Assembly: GCA_017861215.1 (NCBI GenBank)
Contig: JAGFXN010000023.1
Coordinates: 1 to 11,237, forward strand
Direction: 5' to 3'
Length of the DNA stretch: 11,237 nt
Source: Deltaproteobacteria bacterium
GTDB lineage: Bacteria > Desulfobacterota > Desulfuromonadia > Geobacterales > DSM-12255
Shown: positions 1-7,401 of the stretch, one piece after another
Position numbering within the stretch: the stretch's first letter is position 1
Layout of the letters: every line of letters begins with the position of its first letter
Notes under the pieces: model-generated
The model's database searches: none
Seen by the model: only the letters and a program-made list of their open reading frames with translations
Told to the model about the DNA's origin: nothing
Made by a program: the position numbers and the translations under genes

Positions 1-54
1 CTTCGTCGCCTCAATCCTCGCCGCCTTGATTTCATCCTTGATTTGGAATTGGAA
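1..54. other. Left-edge stretch, no supported gene
   Basis: These bases follow the stop codon of the minus-strand M16 lipoprotein gene. On the minus strand there is an ATG near position 35 whose frame stays open to the edge and would begin MKSRRRGL. The AAGG before it touches the ATG, so ribosome-binding spacing is poor. No hairpin followed by a T-run is visible, so the M16 operon does not clearly terminate here. A further gene may begin just beyond the window. Confidence 0.4.
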
Positions 55-1473
55 TTATTTGCCGTTCTCCAGCTTTATCTCTGTTACCTTGCCGAATATG
101 GAGAGCGGCTGATCGAATTTCTTCTCATCACCGACAACCATGATGGTCATCGCTTCCGGGTGCAGGTATTTCTTTGCCGCTTGCAGGATATCGTCCGCAG
201 TTACCCTGGCGATGTTGTCGCGGAAGTTTTCCAGATAGCCCTGCGGATAGTCGAAAAATTCGAGGCGGGCCTGCTGGGTGACGATCGAGTCGGCCCGGGT
301 AAAGCCGAAGATGAAGGCGTTGATGATCGACTCTCTGGCTTGCTGCAACTCCTCATTGGTTACCGGCGCGGTCGTCATGCCGGAGATGATCTCCTGCATC
401 AGGGTGATGGCCTTGGCGGTCGAGGCTGATTTTGTCTCCGTTTCCGCGGTAAAGGTGCCGGGGAAACGTCTGCCGATATCAAACCGGCTGCCGGCATGGT
501 AGGCCAGACCCTGGTTGGATCTGATCTCTTGGGTCAGTCGGGAGGTGAAGCCGCCGCCGAGAATGTAGTCCATGACCCTGACGGCATACTGATCCGGGTT
601 GTTCTTTTCCAGACCGAGATGCCCCATTTTGATGACCGACTGGCTGACCTGTTTTTGCGCCTGCAGCACCCGCTTTAGCGGGGTGGTGTCCGGTTGGGGG
701 ATTGCCGGCAGCGCTGCCGTTTTGGGCTGCCATTTGCCCAGTAAGCTGTTGAGCTTTGCAGTAAGGGTCTTGCTGTCAAAGTCGCCGCTGGCGGCGAGGA
801 TGATGCCGGCAGGCTGCATGGCGCTGCGGTAGAAGGCGCTGACGTCGTCGCGGCTGATCCGGTTGATCGATTCTATCGTCGCCACCCTGCCGAGCGGATG
901 GTTCTCATAGAGCGCCCTTCTGAACTCACGGGCGGCAATCCCCTTCGGATCGTCGTTCTGCCGCCTGATTGCCTCGACGGTATTCTTTTTGTGCAGATCG
1001 AGCCTGCCCTGGTCAAAGCCGGGGGTGAGCATCACCTCGGCAAACAGGGCCAGCGTCCGGTCGAGATTTCTGTTGAGAGTCGTCATCGAGACGCTGCCGT
1101 TCTCGTCGCCGATGCCGGACTCGATCCCGGACGCCATGAACTCCAGTTCGGCGTCGAGCGCATCGGGGGTAAGGGTGGCGGTGCCGCCGCTCCTGATGAG
1201 GGCGCCGGTGATGCCGGCCAGTCCGGTCATCTCCGCCGGTTCGTAGATGCTGCCGCTTCTGAAGTAGGCGGTCAGGCTTACCAGCGGCAGCTCATGATCC
1301 TCCAGCAGGTACAGGACAATGCCGTTATCCAGGGTAACCCGGTTGCTCGGCGGAATGGCAAACTTGAGCTGCGGGTAGGTGAGGTTGCGCGGGTCGACGC
1401 TCTTGGCGGGTGATGCGCAGCCGGCGAGAAAAGAAAGCATGAGCAACAGCGCCAGGCCATATCTCCGGATCAT
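55..1473 (-). CDS. M16B peptidase-like lipoprotein, non-catalytic subunit
   Basis: A 472-residue protein of the M16 (insulinase/pitrilysin, MPP-like) family. The N terminus has a lipoprotein signal with lipobox LAGC and Cys19 as the lipidation site; Ala at +2 fits outer-membrane sorting. The first M16 domain spans roughly residues 38-230 and the second 265-460. Where an active member has HxxEH, this protein has G87, G90 and A91, so all three zinc-site residues are gone. It retains the second-domain R/Y pair (R318 and Y325, in EIRSNQGLAY), which is known in this family to come from the non-catalytic partner. It starts at an ATG whose ATGA overlaps the stop of the upstream M16 gene, so the two are translationally coupled. 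Inferred role: lipid-anchored partner of the zinc-bearing subunit in a periplasmic peptidase. Substrate unknown. Confidence 0.93.
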   Translation of the reverse strand: MIRRYGLALLLMLSFLAGCASPAKSVDPRNLTYPQLKFAIPPSNRVTLDNGIVLYLLEDHELPLVSLTAYFRSGSIYEPAEMTGLAGITGALIRSGGTATLTPDALDAELEFMASGIESGIGDENGSVSMTTLNRNLDRTLALFAEVMLTPGFDQGRLDLHKKNTVEAIRRQNDDPKGIAAREFRRALYENHPLGRVATIESINRISRDDVSAFYRSAMQPAGIILAASGDFDSKTLTAKLNSLLGKWQPKTAALPAIPQPDTTPLKRVLQAQKQVSQSVIKMGHLGLEKNNPDQYAVRVMDYILGGGFTSRLTQEIRSNQGLAYHAGSRFDIGRRFPGTFTAETETKSASTAKAITLMQEIISGMTTAPVTNEELQQARESIINAFIFGFTRADSIVTQQARLEFFDYPQGYLENFRDNIARVTADDILQAAKKYLHPEAMTIMVVGDEKKFDQPLSIFGKVTEIKLENGK

Positions 1474-2954
1474 TTCGATGCTACCTCCTGTTTGGTGATG
1501 AAGCCGACGATACGGTTCTCCCGTGTCAGGTACTTTTTTGCCACCCGCTGGATATCTTCAGCTTTGACCCCGGCAATGTCGCGGCGGTGTTCGATGAGGT
1601 AGCGCCAGCTGCCGGTAATCGCCTCATACTCGGTCAGGTTCCTGGCGAGTCCGCCGATGGAGAGCATCTGCCGGGACTCTTCAAACTCGAGCCGGTTAAG
1701 TATCTGCTGCAGTTCGCGCGCGGTAACCGGCTCGTTTTTCAACCGTTCGATCTCTTCGTAAAGGGCGGCTTCGACTTCGGCAACGGTGTGCGGCGCCTGC
1801 GGCGTTGCCGAGATGATGAAGAGGTTCGGGTAGCGGTGGCCGGGAGCGGCGAAGGCGCCGACCCCGGTGACCAGCTGCTTCTCGACCACGAGTTTCTTGT
1901 AGAGACGCGACGTCCTGCCGTCGGCAAGGAGCATGTCGATGACGTCGAAGACCAGCTCGTCAGGGTGGGGGATGGTCGGTTTGTGAAAGCCGATCATCAG
2001 CTCCGCGCCGGCATCGCCGATGACCTCGATCCGCTTTTCACCCTGCTGCGGCGGCTCCTCCACGGCAACCGGGGGGACCGGTGTTCCCGGCGGAATCGGG
2101 CCGAAATACTTTTCGACCAGCGCAATGGTTTTGTCCGGGTCGATGTCGCCGACGATGGCGATGATGGCGTTGTTCGGCGCATAGTAGCGTTTGAGAAAGC
2201 CTTCCGCCTTGGTGCGGGTCAGGTTGGCGATATCCGACATCCAGCCGATAATCGGCTGGCCCACCGGATGGGCATTGAAGGCGCTGGCGAGGAAGGTCTC
2301 CCAGAGTTTCCCTTCCGGCTCGGCTTCGTAGGAGCGGCGGCGCTCCTCCATGACAACCGCTCTTTCGGTGTAGAACTCCCGCAGGACGGCGTTCTGCATC
2401 CGGTCCGACTCGATGGCCGCCCAGAGCTCCAGCTTGTTTGACGGCAGGCTGATCAGGTAGGTGGTGCCGTCCTTGCTGGTAAAGGCGTTGTAGTTCGAGC
2501 CGCCGTTACGGTTGTAAATCTGGGCGAATTCCTCCTTGACGACATATCTGCCCGCCTCTTTCTCCAGCGCGGCGAGTTCGTTCTCCAGCCTGGCGATCAG
2601 CGCCGCATCGCCCTTTTCGCGGCGTGCTTTCTCCAGCAGCAGCTGCTGGGCAACGGTCTCGATCTTGTCGAGGAGCGGCTTTTCAGCGGCATAATCGGTG
2701 GTGCCGAGGGTTTTTGTCCCTTTGAAGAGCATATGCTCGAGGAGATGCGCTATCCCCCGCTCATCGCTCCTTTCATCAACCGCACCCACCCGGAAACGTA
2801 TCCAGGCGGCAACAGTAGGGGAGGTGTGCCGTTCGACCAGCAGGAGCTTCATGCCGTTGGCAAGGGTATGCTCCCGCACCCTGTCGGCCAGTCCGGCGGC
2901 ATTGGCAGTGACTGCCGATGCCAAAAGGAGCAGCGTTATCAGTAATTTCTTCAT
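1470..2954 (-). CDS. M16B zinc peptidase, catalytic subunit, exported
   Basis: A 494-residue M16 family metallopeptidase. Residues 1-19 form a signal peptide (KK, hydrophobic core, ANA cleavage site before A20), so it should act in the periplasm. The zinc motif is H70-L-L-E73-H74 in GIAHLLEHMLFKGT. The third ligand is most likely E204 in ERAVVMEE, by analogy with MPP-beta. The H74-to-E204 distance is 130 residues rather than the usual roughly 76, because about 54 charged, helical residues (about 90-145, coiled-coil-like) are inserted. The second M16 domain begins near residue 255 and contains DGRTSRLYKKL but lacks the R/Y pair found in its partner. The ATG at 2954 is preceded by a good ribosome site, GAGGTGA. 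It is first in a two-gene operon and divergent from ppiB. Substrate not predictable from sequence. Confidence 0.94.
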   Translation of the reverse strand: MKKLLITLLLLASAVTANAAGLADRVREHTLANGMKLLLVERHTSPTVAAWIRFRVGAVDERSDERGIAHLLEHMLFKGTKTLGTTDYAAEKPLLDKIETVAQQLLLEKARREKGDAALIARLENELAALEKEAGRYVVKEEFAQIYNRNGGSNYNAFTSKDGTTYLISLPSNKLELWAAIESDRMQNAVLREFYTERAVVMEERRRSYEAEPEGKLWETFLASAFNAHPVGQPIIGWMSDIANLTRTKAEGFLKRYYAPNNAIIAIVGDIDPDKTIALVEKYFGPIPPGTPVPPVAVEEPPQQGEKRIEVIGDAGAELMIGFHKPTIPHPDELVFDVIDMLLADGRTSRLYKKLVVEKQLVTGVGAFAAPGHRYPNLFIISATPQAPHTVAEVEAALYEEIERLKNEPVTARELQQILNRLEFEESRQMLSIGGLARNLTEYEAITGSWRYLIEHRRDIAGVKAEDIQRVAKKYLTRENRIVGFITKQEVASK

Positions 2955-3006
2955 TGTTCACCTCATTAAAGTTTAGAGAAAAGCCTCTACCGAAAGGATG
3001 CAAAGG

Positions 3007-3285
3007 CCCTCAAGTAAAAGATACCCAGAATCAAGACCATGAACCGCCCGCTCTCTTCGATCGCTCACCAAAAGCAGGCGCTTCTAAGCGAGACGCAAAG
3101 GCCGCAAAGAAAACGCAAAGATCTTTAAAGGTTTAAGCCATATTAGTGCAGGTTTTCTTCGCGTTCCATGCGTTCTTTGCGGTTCAAATGACTTTGTCAT
3201 GTACCGGCGCTTGGTTCTCTTGAGTTGTCAAGCCATCTGTTACTCTATACCAGCCGGCAAGACCCTGTAAACCCTCAAGTGAAAG
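3007..3285 (+). repeat. Direct repeat pair CCCTCAAGTRAAAG
   Basis: CCCTCAAGTAAAAG at 3007-3020 and CCCTCAAGTGAAAG at 3272-3285 match at 13 of 14 bases, 265 bp apart, in the same orientation and flanking the GCAAAG repeat. They could be remnants of an inserted element's ends or regulator sites. Flanking bases do not match, so this is a short and weak signal. Confidence 0.35.
3093..3182. repeat. Inverted GCAAAG-type intergenic repeat
   Basis: The left arm has three units: ACGCAAAG (3093-3100), CCGCAAAG (3102-3109) and ACGCAAAG (3113-3120). The right arm has complementary but degraded units: CTTCGCGT (3157-3164), CCATGCGT (3166-3173) and CTTTGCGG (3175-3182). The arms can pair imperfectly around an AT-rich centre that includes the palindrome CTTTAAAG. 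From memory, strings of this kind recur in intergenic regions of many environmental bacteria. Function unknown; it could form a stem-loop in RNA or be a non-autonomous repeat. Confidence 0.55.
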
Positions 3286-3349
3286 TTTGCCTTCCGGCGG
3301 CTGAATGTGCTACAAAAGCCGAAAATATTTCGTGTAAAGGAGCAGCTAG

Positions 3350-3862
3350 ATGAGTGAACAGAATCCGAGAGTCCTGATGGAGACCTCCATGGGGAATATA
3401 ACTATCGAACTTTTCAAGGAGAAGGCGCCTATTTCAGTCAAGAACTTTCTCGGCTATGTGGCAGACGGCTACTACGACGGGCTGATTTTCCACCGGGTCA
3501 TCAACGGTTTCATGATCCAGGGGGGCGGCATGGATGAGAACATGCAGCCGAAGAAGACAAAATTCGCCATCAAGAATGAGGCGGCAAACGGCCTGAAGAA
3601 CCTGCGCGGCACCCTGGCAATGGCCAGAACGTCAGTGGTTGACAGCGCCACCTCCCAGTTCTTTATCAACGTTGCTGACAACGCCTTTCTTGACTACAAG
3701 GGGAAGCGTCCGGAAGATTACGGCTATGCCGTATTCGGGCAGGTGGTCGAGGGGATGGATGTGGTTGATGCGCTCAAGGCGGTCAAGACCGGCAACAAGG
3801 CCGGGCACGCCGATGTGCCGGTGGAGACGGTATTCATTACGAAAGCGAGTCTGCTTGCCTGA
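3350..3862 (+). CDS. ppiB: Peptidyl-prolyl cis-trans isomerase, cyclophilin type
   Basis: A 170-residue single-domain cyclophilin that interconverts cis and trans peptide bonds before proline during folding. Family signatures are plain: F47-H-R49-V-I-N-G-F-M-I-Q-G-G with catalytic Arg49, GTLAMART near 87-94, and QFFIN at 103-107 forming the hydrophobic pocket. It lines up along its whole length with E. coli PpiB as I recall it (about 164 residues), including GYxVFxxVVxGMDVVD near 124-140. There is no signal peptide, so it should be cytoplasmic. The ATG has AAAGGAG seven bases upstream. It is a single gene, divergent from the M16 operon and closed by a hairpin terminator. The family position usually held by Trp (human W121) is not Trp here, as in many bacterial forms. 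Confidence 0.96.
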   Translation: MSEQNPRVLMETSMGNITIELFKEKAPISVKNFLGYVADGYYDGLIFHRVINGFMIQGGGMDENMQPKKTKFAIKNEAANGLKNLRGTLAMARTSVVDSATSQFFINVADNAFLDYKGKRPEDYGYAVFGQVVEGMDVVDALKAVKTGNKAGHADVPVETVFITKASLLA

Positions 3863-3885
3863 ACCTCGGGAAACAGCTTCTCTGC

Positions 3886-3917
3886 AAAGACCGTCGGGCA
3901 TTGCCGGCGGTCTTTTT
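3886..3917. terminator. Rho-independent terminator after ppiB
   Basis: A 12-bp stem (AAAGACCGTCGG with CCGGCGGTCTTT, one T-G pair) closes a six-base loop, GCATTG, and ends in TTTTT at 3913-3917. It lies 23 bp beyond the ppiB stop. The convergent regulator gene ends at 3917, so the same hairpin sits directly after that stop. On the minus strand only a shorter T-run follows, so it may work weakly in both directions. Confidence 0.88.
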
Positions 3918-5965
3918 CATTTTGAAAAGACCTGGCGCGGCTCGCCGCCGGTGTTGGCAGCTGATTCATGGAGCACAATGCGATCCCGTCCACCCGCCTT
4001 TGCCTGGTAGAGCGCATCCTTGGCTGCATCCAGCAGTGCCTGAGACGTTGCACCGTCTGCCGGGAAAGCCGCCAGTCCGATGCTGGCCGAGAGCTTTCCG
4101 GACGGCAGGGCGTCTGCTCCGGGAGCCCGTAGCCGTGCACATGCTGTTCTGATCCTTTTGGCAACCGGCAGGGCATCGGGTCTTGCTGTGCCGGGGAGGA
4201 TGATGCAGAAAGTTTCACTGTTGAAACTGCAGACGACATCCATCTGTCGTGCCGAGCGGAGGATGGCGGCAACTGTTTTCTTGGTCGCGGCAGTGGCAGC
4301 GGCTGCTCCGCAGATGGACGCGTACAGGTTCAAATGGTCAAGCTCTACCATGACTACCGTAAATTGCAGGTTCTGCCTCTGGCTCCTGTTGACCTCTTCC
4401 GCCACTCTTTTATCGAGAAAGCTCCGGTTGTAAAGATTCGTTGCCGGGTCAACAGCGGAAAGGTGTGTCAGGGACTCAGCCTGCTGCATCGATTCCGCCC
4501 TCTCCAGCACCATGACCGCCTGGCCCAGCAGCAGGGTAAGGAGTTGCAGATCATTTTCGGTAAAAATATCGTTCCCCGGTTTGTCGGTAAGGCTGAGAAC
4601 GCCGATAAGCCGTTTGCCATGCCGGAACGGGGTACAGATAAATGATTTTGTCCGGTAGCGCGTTCTGTTGGTGGTAGCTACCCGGCTGTCCGTCTCAATG
4701 TCATTGACAACGATCGGCACTCCGGTGGCGGCTACTTTACCGGCAATGCCTTCGCCTGTTTTGATGAGCAGGCTTTTTGATATCTGTTCATTCAGGCCGA
4801 GGGAAGAGACTATTTTCAGTGAGTGACCCGATTCATCCAGCAGCATGAGAGAACCGGTCGTTGCGCCGAGAAGAGAGGCAGCGGTGGAGAGGATGTGCGT
4901 ATACAGCTCTGCCGTGGTCTCTATGTCAAGCATGGCGTTCGTCATGGCGATCAGCCGTGCCGGCAGCGAGGTGTCCGCATAGTGGTTTGCTTCATTTTTG
5001 AGCTGCAGCAGGCGCGATGCCGCCCTGCCGGCCAGTATCTCGGCAAGGAGCGCGTCTCTCGGCTGCAGTTCAATATTCGGCAGGAGAACGCAGCCGAGAA
5101 GTTCCGTGCCTGCCATGAGCGGCAGAAATGTGGCGCTCGGCGCGTCCAGGGTCTGGAAGAATTTGCCGGTCTCGGACAGGAGTTGCGGGGAGCGCTCGCC
5201 CGGATGTTCGGCAATCAGCCGGTGCAGCACCACCCCGGAGGTCTGCCCCAGGTCGGCGGGGAGGCCCCAGGTACCTTTGATGGCGAAAGCTTCACGGTCG
5301 TGTCCGGAAAGTGCCACGGCGATCTGCTGGCAGTCGAAGAGAATGCCGAATGACTCGCTCAGCAGCGACACTACCTCATCGAGCGTTTTCCCCCGATCAA
5401 GCTGGGTTGAGATGCCGACCACCGAATTCAGGCGGGAGACGGTTGTTTCCAGCAGTTCATTATGCAGGTTTGAGGTCAGGTGCGAGGGGAGCAGGCGGTG
5501 AACCCTGTCCGCTGTTTCATGGACATCTTCGAGCTCGACAACCGGCATGCTGCCGAGCCGGTCGAGGATCGGGAACGGTTTGACCCCGTCGTCTCTGCTC
5601 ATGCTTTCCAGATAAAAGAGATTGATCGAGCTGGTTCGTACTCCCCAGGCAAGGAGGCACCGGTCTGACTGCGTCGGCTCCGGCAGCCTGATGGCAAAGC
5701 CGAGCAGTCCGAGCGGGCAGCGGCAGATGATCGGGACGCTTCTGGAGAGCGCTTCGCGCAGGGCATCTTCCAGCGGGAGGTTACAGCCCGTGCCGCAGGT
5801 TGCCGTCATGCCGCAGATGCCGCAGAGCTGTCCGGCGGAAAGATTTTTGGCGATTATCCCTTCCGCCTGAGAGTAAAGGGCAAGGCTGTAGGGAGCGATG
5901 AAGGAGTAGGCTCGTAGCGAATCCAGCACATCAACAGGGTTAATGGTAGAGATTTCCGGTAGCAA
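3917..5965 (-). CDS. PocR-like / GAF / GAF / degenerate GGDEF sensor protein
   Basis: A 682-residue soluble regulator; no membrane segments seen. Residues about 8-120 resemble a PocR-type sensory domain with a cysteine cluster: C48-x2-C51-x5-C57-x3-C61, then C81-x-C83 in CRCPLGLLGFAI. A divergent GAF-like region covers about 180-328. A clearer GAF covers about 348-488, with TGEGIAGKVAATG and IGVLSL. The C-terminal GGDEF-family domain covers about 500-665. Its signature is N582-S-E-T-F586 instead of GGDEF, the first metal Asp is E541, and the N, D and H of the usual FKxxND..GH block are replaced (A549, S550, A554). Diguanylate cyclase activity is therefore unlikely. R573-Q-M-D576, five residues before the signature, preserves the RxxD I-site that binds c-di-GMP. 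Start: GGAGG at 5971-5975 gives ideal spacing to TTG at 5965; the in-frame GTG at 5969-5971 overlaps that ribosome site and is less likely. Last gene of the operon. Confidence 0.88.
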   Translation of the reverse strand: MLPEISTINPVDVLDSLRAYSFIAPYSLALYSQAEGIIAKNLSAGQLCGICGMTATCGTGCNLPLEDALREALSRSVPIICRCPLGLLGFAIRLPEPTQSDRCLLAWGVRTSSINLFYLESMSRDDGVKPFPILDRLGSMPVVELEDVHETADRVHRLLPSHLTSNLHNELLETTVSRLNSVVGISTQLDRGKTLDEVVSLLSESFGILFDCQQIAVALSGHDREAFAIKGTWGLPADLGQTSGVVLHRLIAEHPGERSPQLLSETGKFFQTLDAPSATFLPLMAGTELLGCVLLPNIELQPRDALLAEILAGRAASRLLQLKNEANHYADTSLPARLIAMTNAMLDIETTAELYTHILSTAASLLGATTGSLMLLDESGHSLKIVSSLGLNEQISKSLLIKTGEGIAGKVAATGVPIVVNDIETDSRVATTNRTRYRTKSFICTPFRHGKRLIGVLSLTDKPGNDIFTENDLQLLTLLLGQAVMVLERAESMQQAESLTHLSAVDPATNLYNRSFLDKRVAEEVNRSQRQNLQFTVVMVELDHLNLYASICGAAAATAATKKTVAAILRSARQMDVVCSFNSETFCIILPGTARPDALPVAKRIRTACARLRAPGADALPSGKLSASIGLAAFPADGATSQALLDAAKDALYQAKAGGRDRIVLHESAANTGGEPRQVFSK

Positions 5966-5970
5966 AGGCA

Positions 5971-5975
5971 CCTCC
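5971..5975 (-). promoter_or_regulatory. Ribosome site that decides the sensor-gene start
   Basis: GGAGG on the minus strand lies five bases before a TTG at 5965. An in-frame GTG at 5969-5971 uses the last G of this same element, so the TTG is the better-placed start. The two choices differ by two residues. Confidence 0.6.
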
Positions 5976-6018
5976 CTCTCTTGTGACGGGCACTTTTTGT
6001 TATGGGCAGATGCCGTGC

Positions 6019-7401
6019 CTACACCGCTCCGCCGACAATCATCTCACCGATCAGCAGGGTAGGTTGCGCATCAGCTACCGGCACTCCCTGGCCGTCCTTG
6101 CCGCAGGTGCCGATGCCGAAACCGAGATCGGAGCCGACCATGATGATGCCGGTGAGAACTTCAGGGCCGTTGCCGGTTAGGGTTGCTCCCTGGACCGGTT
6201 CGCCGATGGCACCGTTCTCCAGCAGATACCCTTCGGCTACTTCGAACATGAAGTCACCGGTGACGGTATTCACCTGGCCACCCCCCATTTTCCTGACAAA
6301 AAGTCCGTGCGGCACGGCACGGATGATGTCGTCGGGAGAGGTACGGCCGGGGGCGATCAGCGTATTTGTCATCCGCACAATCGGCTTGGCATGATAGGAT
6401 TCGCGCCGCCCGTTGCCGGTAGAGCTGCAGCCGTCTTTCATGGCGGTGAGCCGGTCGTACATGTATCCCTTGAGAATCCCGTTTTCCACCAGCACGTTCT
6501 TCTGTGCCGGAACCCCTTCGCTGTCGAAGGGGAATGAGCCCCTGGCATAGGGAATGGTGGCGTCATCGATCACGGTCACTACCCGGGAAGCGACCTTTTG
6601 GCCCAGTTTGCCGCGATACACGGAAATCCCGTTCTGGACAAGATCGGCCTCCAGGCCGTGACCGATCGCTTCATGCACCATTGTCCCCCCCGCCGTCGAG
6701 GAGAGGATCACCGGCATCCTGCCGCCGGGAGCCCTTCTGGCGGAGAGCATCATGACAGCGCGGCCGGCAGCGGTCAGAGCAATCTCGTCCGCACTCTTCT
6801 CGGCAAACAGCTCAAAGCCGCGGCAGGCGCCGGCAGACTCATAGCCGGTCTGCATGGCTCCCTCGGCGGCAGCCACTACCTGCGCTGCGAACATGGTGCC
6901 GATACGCCGGCTTTCCGTGAATTCACCCAGTGAATTGGCTGTCTGGACCGCAGCCACGCCGTCACGGTACAGGGCCATTGCCTGGCGGACAGACGGGGCG
7001 GCCTGCCGAGCCGCCTTCTCGGCAGCGGCAACAAGGGCGACCTTGTCGGCCAGCGGGATGCTCTCCGGGTGGCGGGCAACAGGGTACTCGACCCCCCGTG
7101 CGCGGGGAGAGATGATGATTGTCCGGTCGAACAGCTTGCCCTTGACGCCGTTGCTGACAGTTGCGGCCAGTTCGAGCAGGGATTGCTCCGTTACGTCGTT
7201 GGTATAGCCGAAAGCGGTACGGAAATCGCTGATCACCCGGATGCTTGCCCCTCTGTCGGCGCTGCAGAGAACCTTTTCGACCCTGCCGTCTTCGGCGACT
7301 ATCTGGGTAGAGTGGCCCTCTTCGAAGTAGATCTCGGCAAATTCGCCGCCGGCGGCGAGCGCCTGCCGGAGAATTGCCTCTATATTGACCGTTTCAAGCA
7401 C
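6019..7401 (-). CDS. tldD: TldD family metalloprotease
   Basis: A 460-residue TldD/PmbA-family protein of usual TldD length. The zinc motif HExxxH is H243-E-A-I-G-H248, followed by GLEAD. The C-terminal GTCGKDGQGVPV supplies C433, matching the third zinc ligand (C454) of E. coli TldD. In E. coli, TldD works with TldE (PmbA) as a cytoplasmic protease trimming unfolded peptides such as microcin B17 and the CcdA antitoxin. No tldE is present in this window. The frame extends to 7521, but that part overlaps the upstream gene. The chosen GTG at 7401 lies 10 bases after GAGGAG (7412-7417); another GTG at 7410 is only one base from it. The start overlaps the DUF4911 stop by 8 bp, indicating coupling. 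Confidence 0.94.
   Translation of the reverse strand: MLETVNIEAILRQALAAGGEFAEIYFEEGHSTQIVAEDGRVEKVLCSADRGASIRVISDFRTAFGYTNDVTEQSLLELAATVSNGVKGKLFDRTIIISPRARGVEYPVARHPESIPLADKVALVAAAEKAARQAAPSVRQAMALYRDGVAAVQTANSLGEFTESRRIGTMFAAQVVAAAEGAMQTGYESAGACRGFELFAEKSADEIALTAAGRAVMMLSARRAPGGRMPVILSSTAGGTMVHEAIGHGLEADLVQNGISVYRGKLGQKVASRVVTVIDDATIPYARGSFPFDSEGVPAQKNVLVENGILKGYMYDRLTAMKDGCSSTGNGRRESYHAKPIVRMTNTLIAPGRTSPDDIIRAVPHGLFVRKMGGGQVNTVTGDFMFEVAEGYLLENGAIGEPVQGATLTGNGPEVLTGIIMVGSDLGFGIGTCGKDGQGVPVADAQPTLLIGEMIVGGAV

Larger units (their letters stand above)
2955..3349. other. 395-bp divergent intergenic region, M16 operon / ppiB
   Basis: No coding region is supported here: open frames are short and lack ribosome sites. 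It must hold the promoters for the M16 operon (leftward) and ppiB (rightward). I found no clear sigma70 promoter for either. The best rightward candidates (TTGAGT at 3220-3225 or TTGTCA at 3225-3230, with TACTCT at 3241 or TATACC at 3246) have spacers of only 15 bp. It contains an inverted GCAAAG-type repeat (3093-3182) and a near-identical 14-mer pair (3007-3020 and 3272-3285), listed separately. The ppiB ribosome site AAAGGAG lies at 3336-3342. Confidence 0.6.

Noticed and set aside
1..36. Start of another minus-strand gene (MKSRRRGL...)
   Set aside because: Only about 11 codons are visible, AAGG abuts the ATG, and nothing in the peptide can be recognised.
1587..2441. 284-codon open frame on the plus strand opposite the M16 peptidase
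   Set aside because: It lies wholly antisense to a clear M16 gene, has no family features, is Arg/Gly/Asp-rich as expected for GC-rich shadow frames, and has no convincing ribosome site.
3040..3130. Possible c-di-GMP (GEMM) riboswitch because of GACGCAAAG
   Set aside because: Only that short string matches. The P1b/tetraloop elements of a GEMM aptamer are absent, and the string belongs to the repeated GCAAAG units.
3265..3315. Flagellar sigma28-type promoter upstream of ppiB from CTCAAGTGAAAG
   Set aside because: The expected GCCGATAA-like -10 element is not found at proper spacing; only a loose CGGCTGAA is present.
5966..6018. Stem-loop between tldD and the sensor gene (GGCAC / GTGCC)
   Set aside because: The 5-bp arms are about 20 bases apart without a T-run, too weak for a terminator or processing site.
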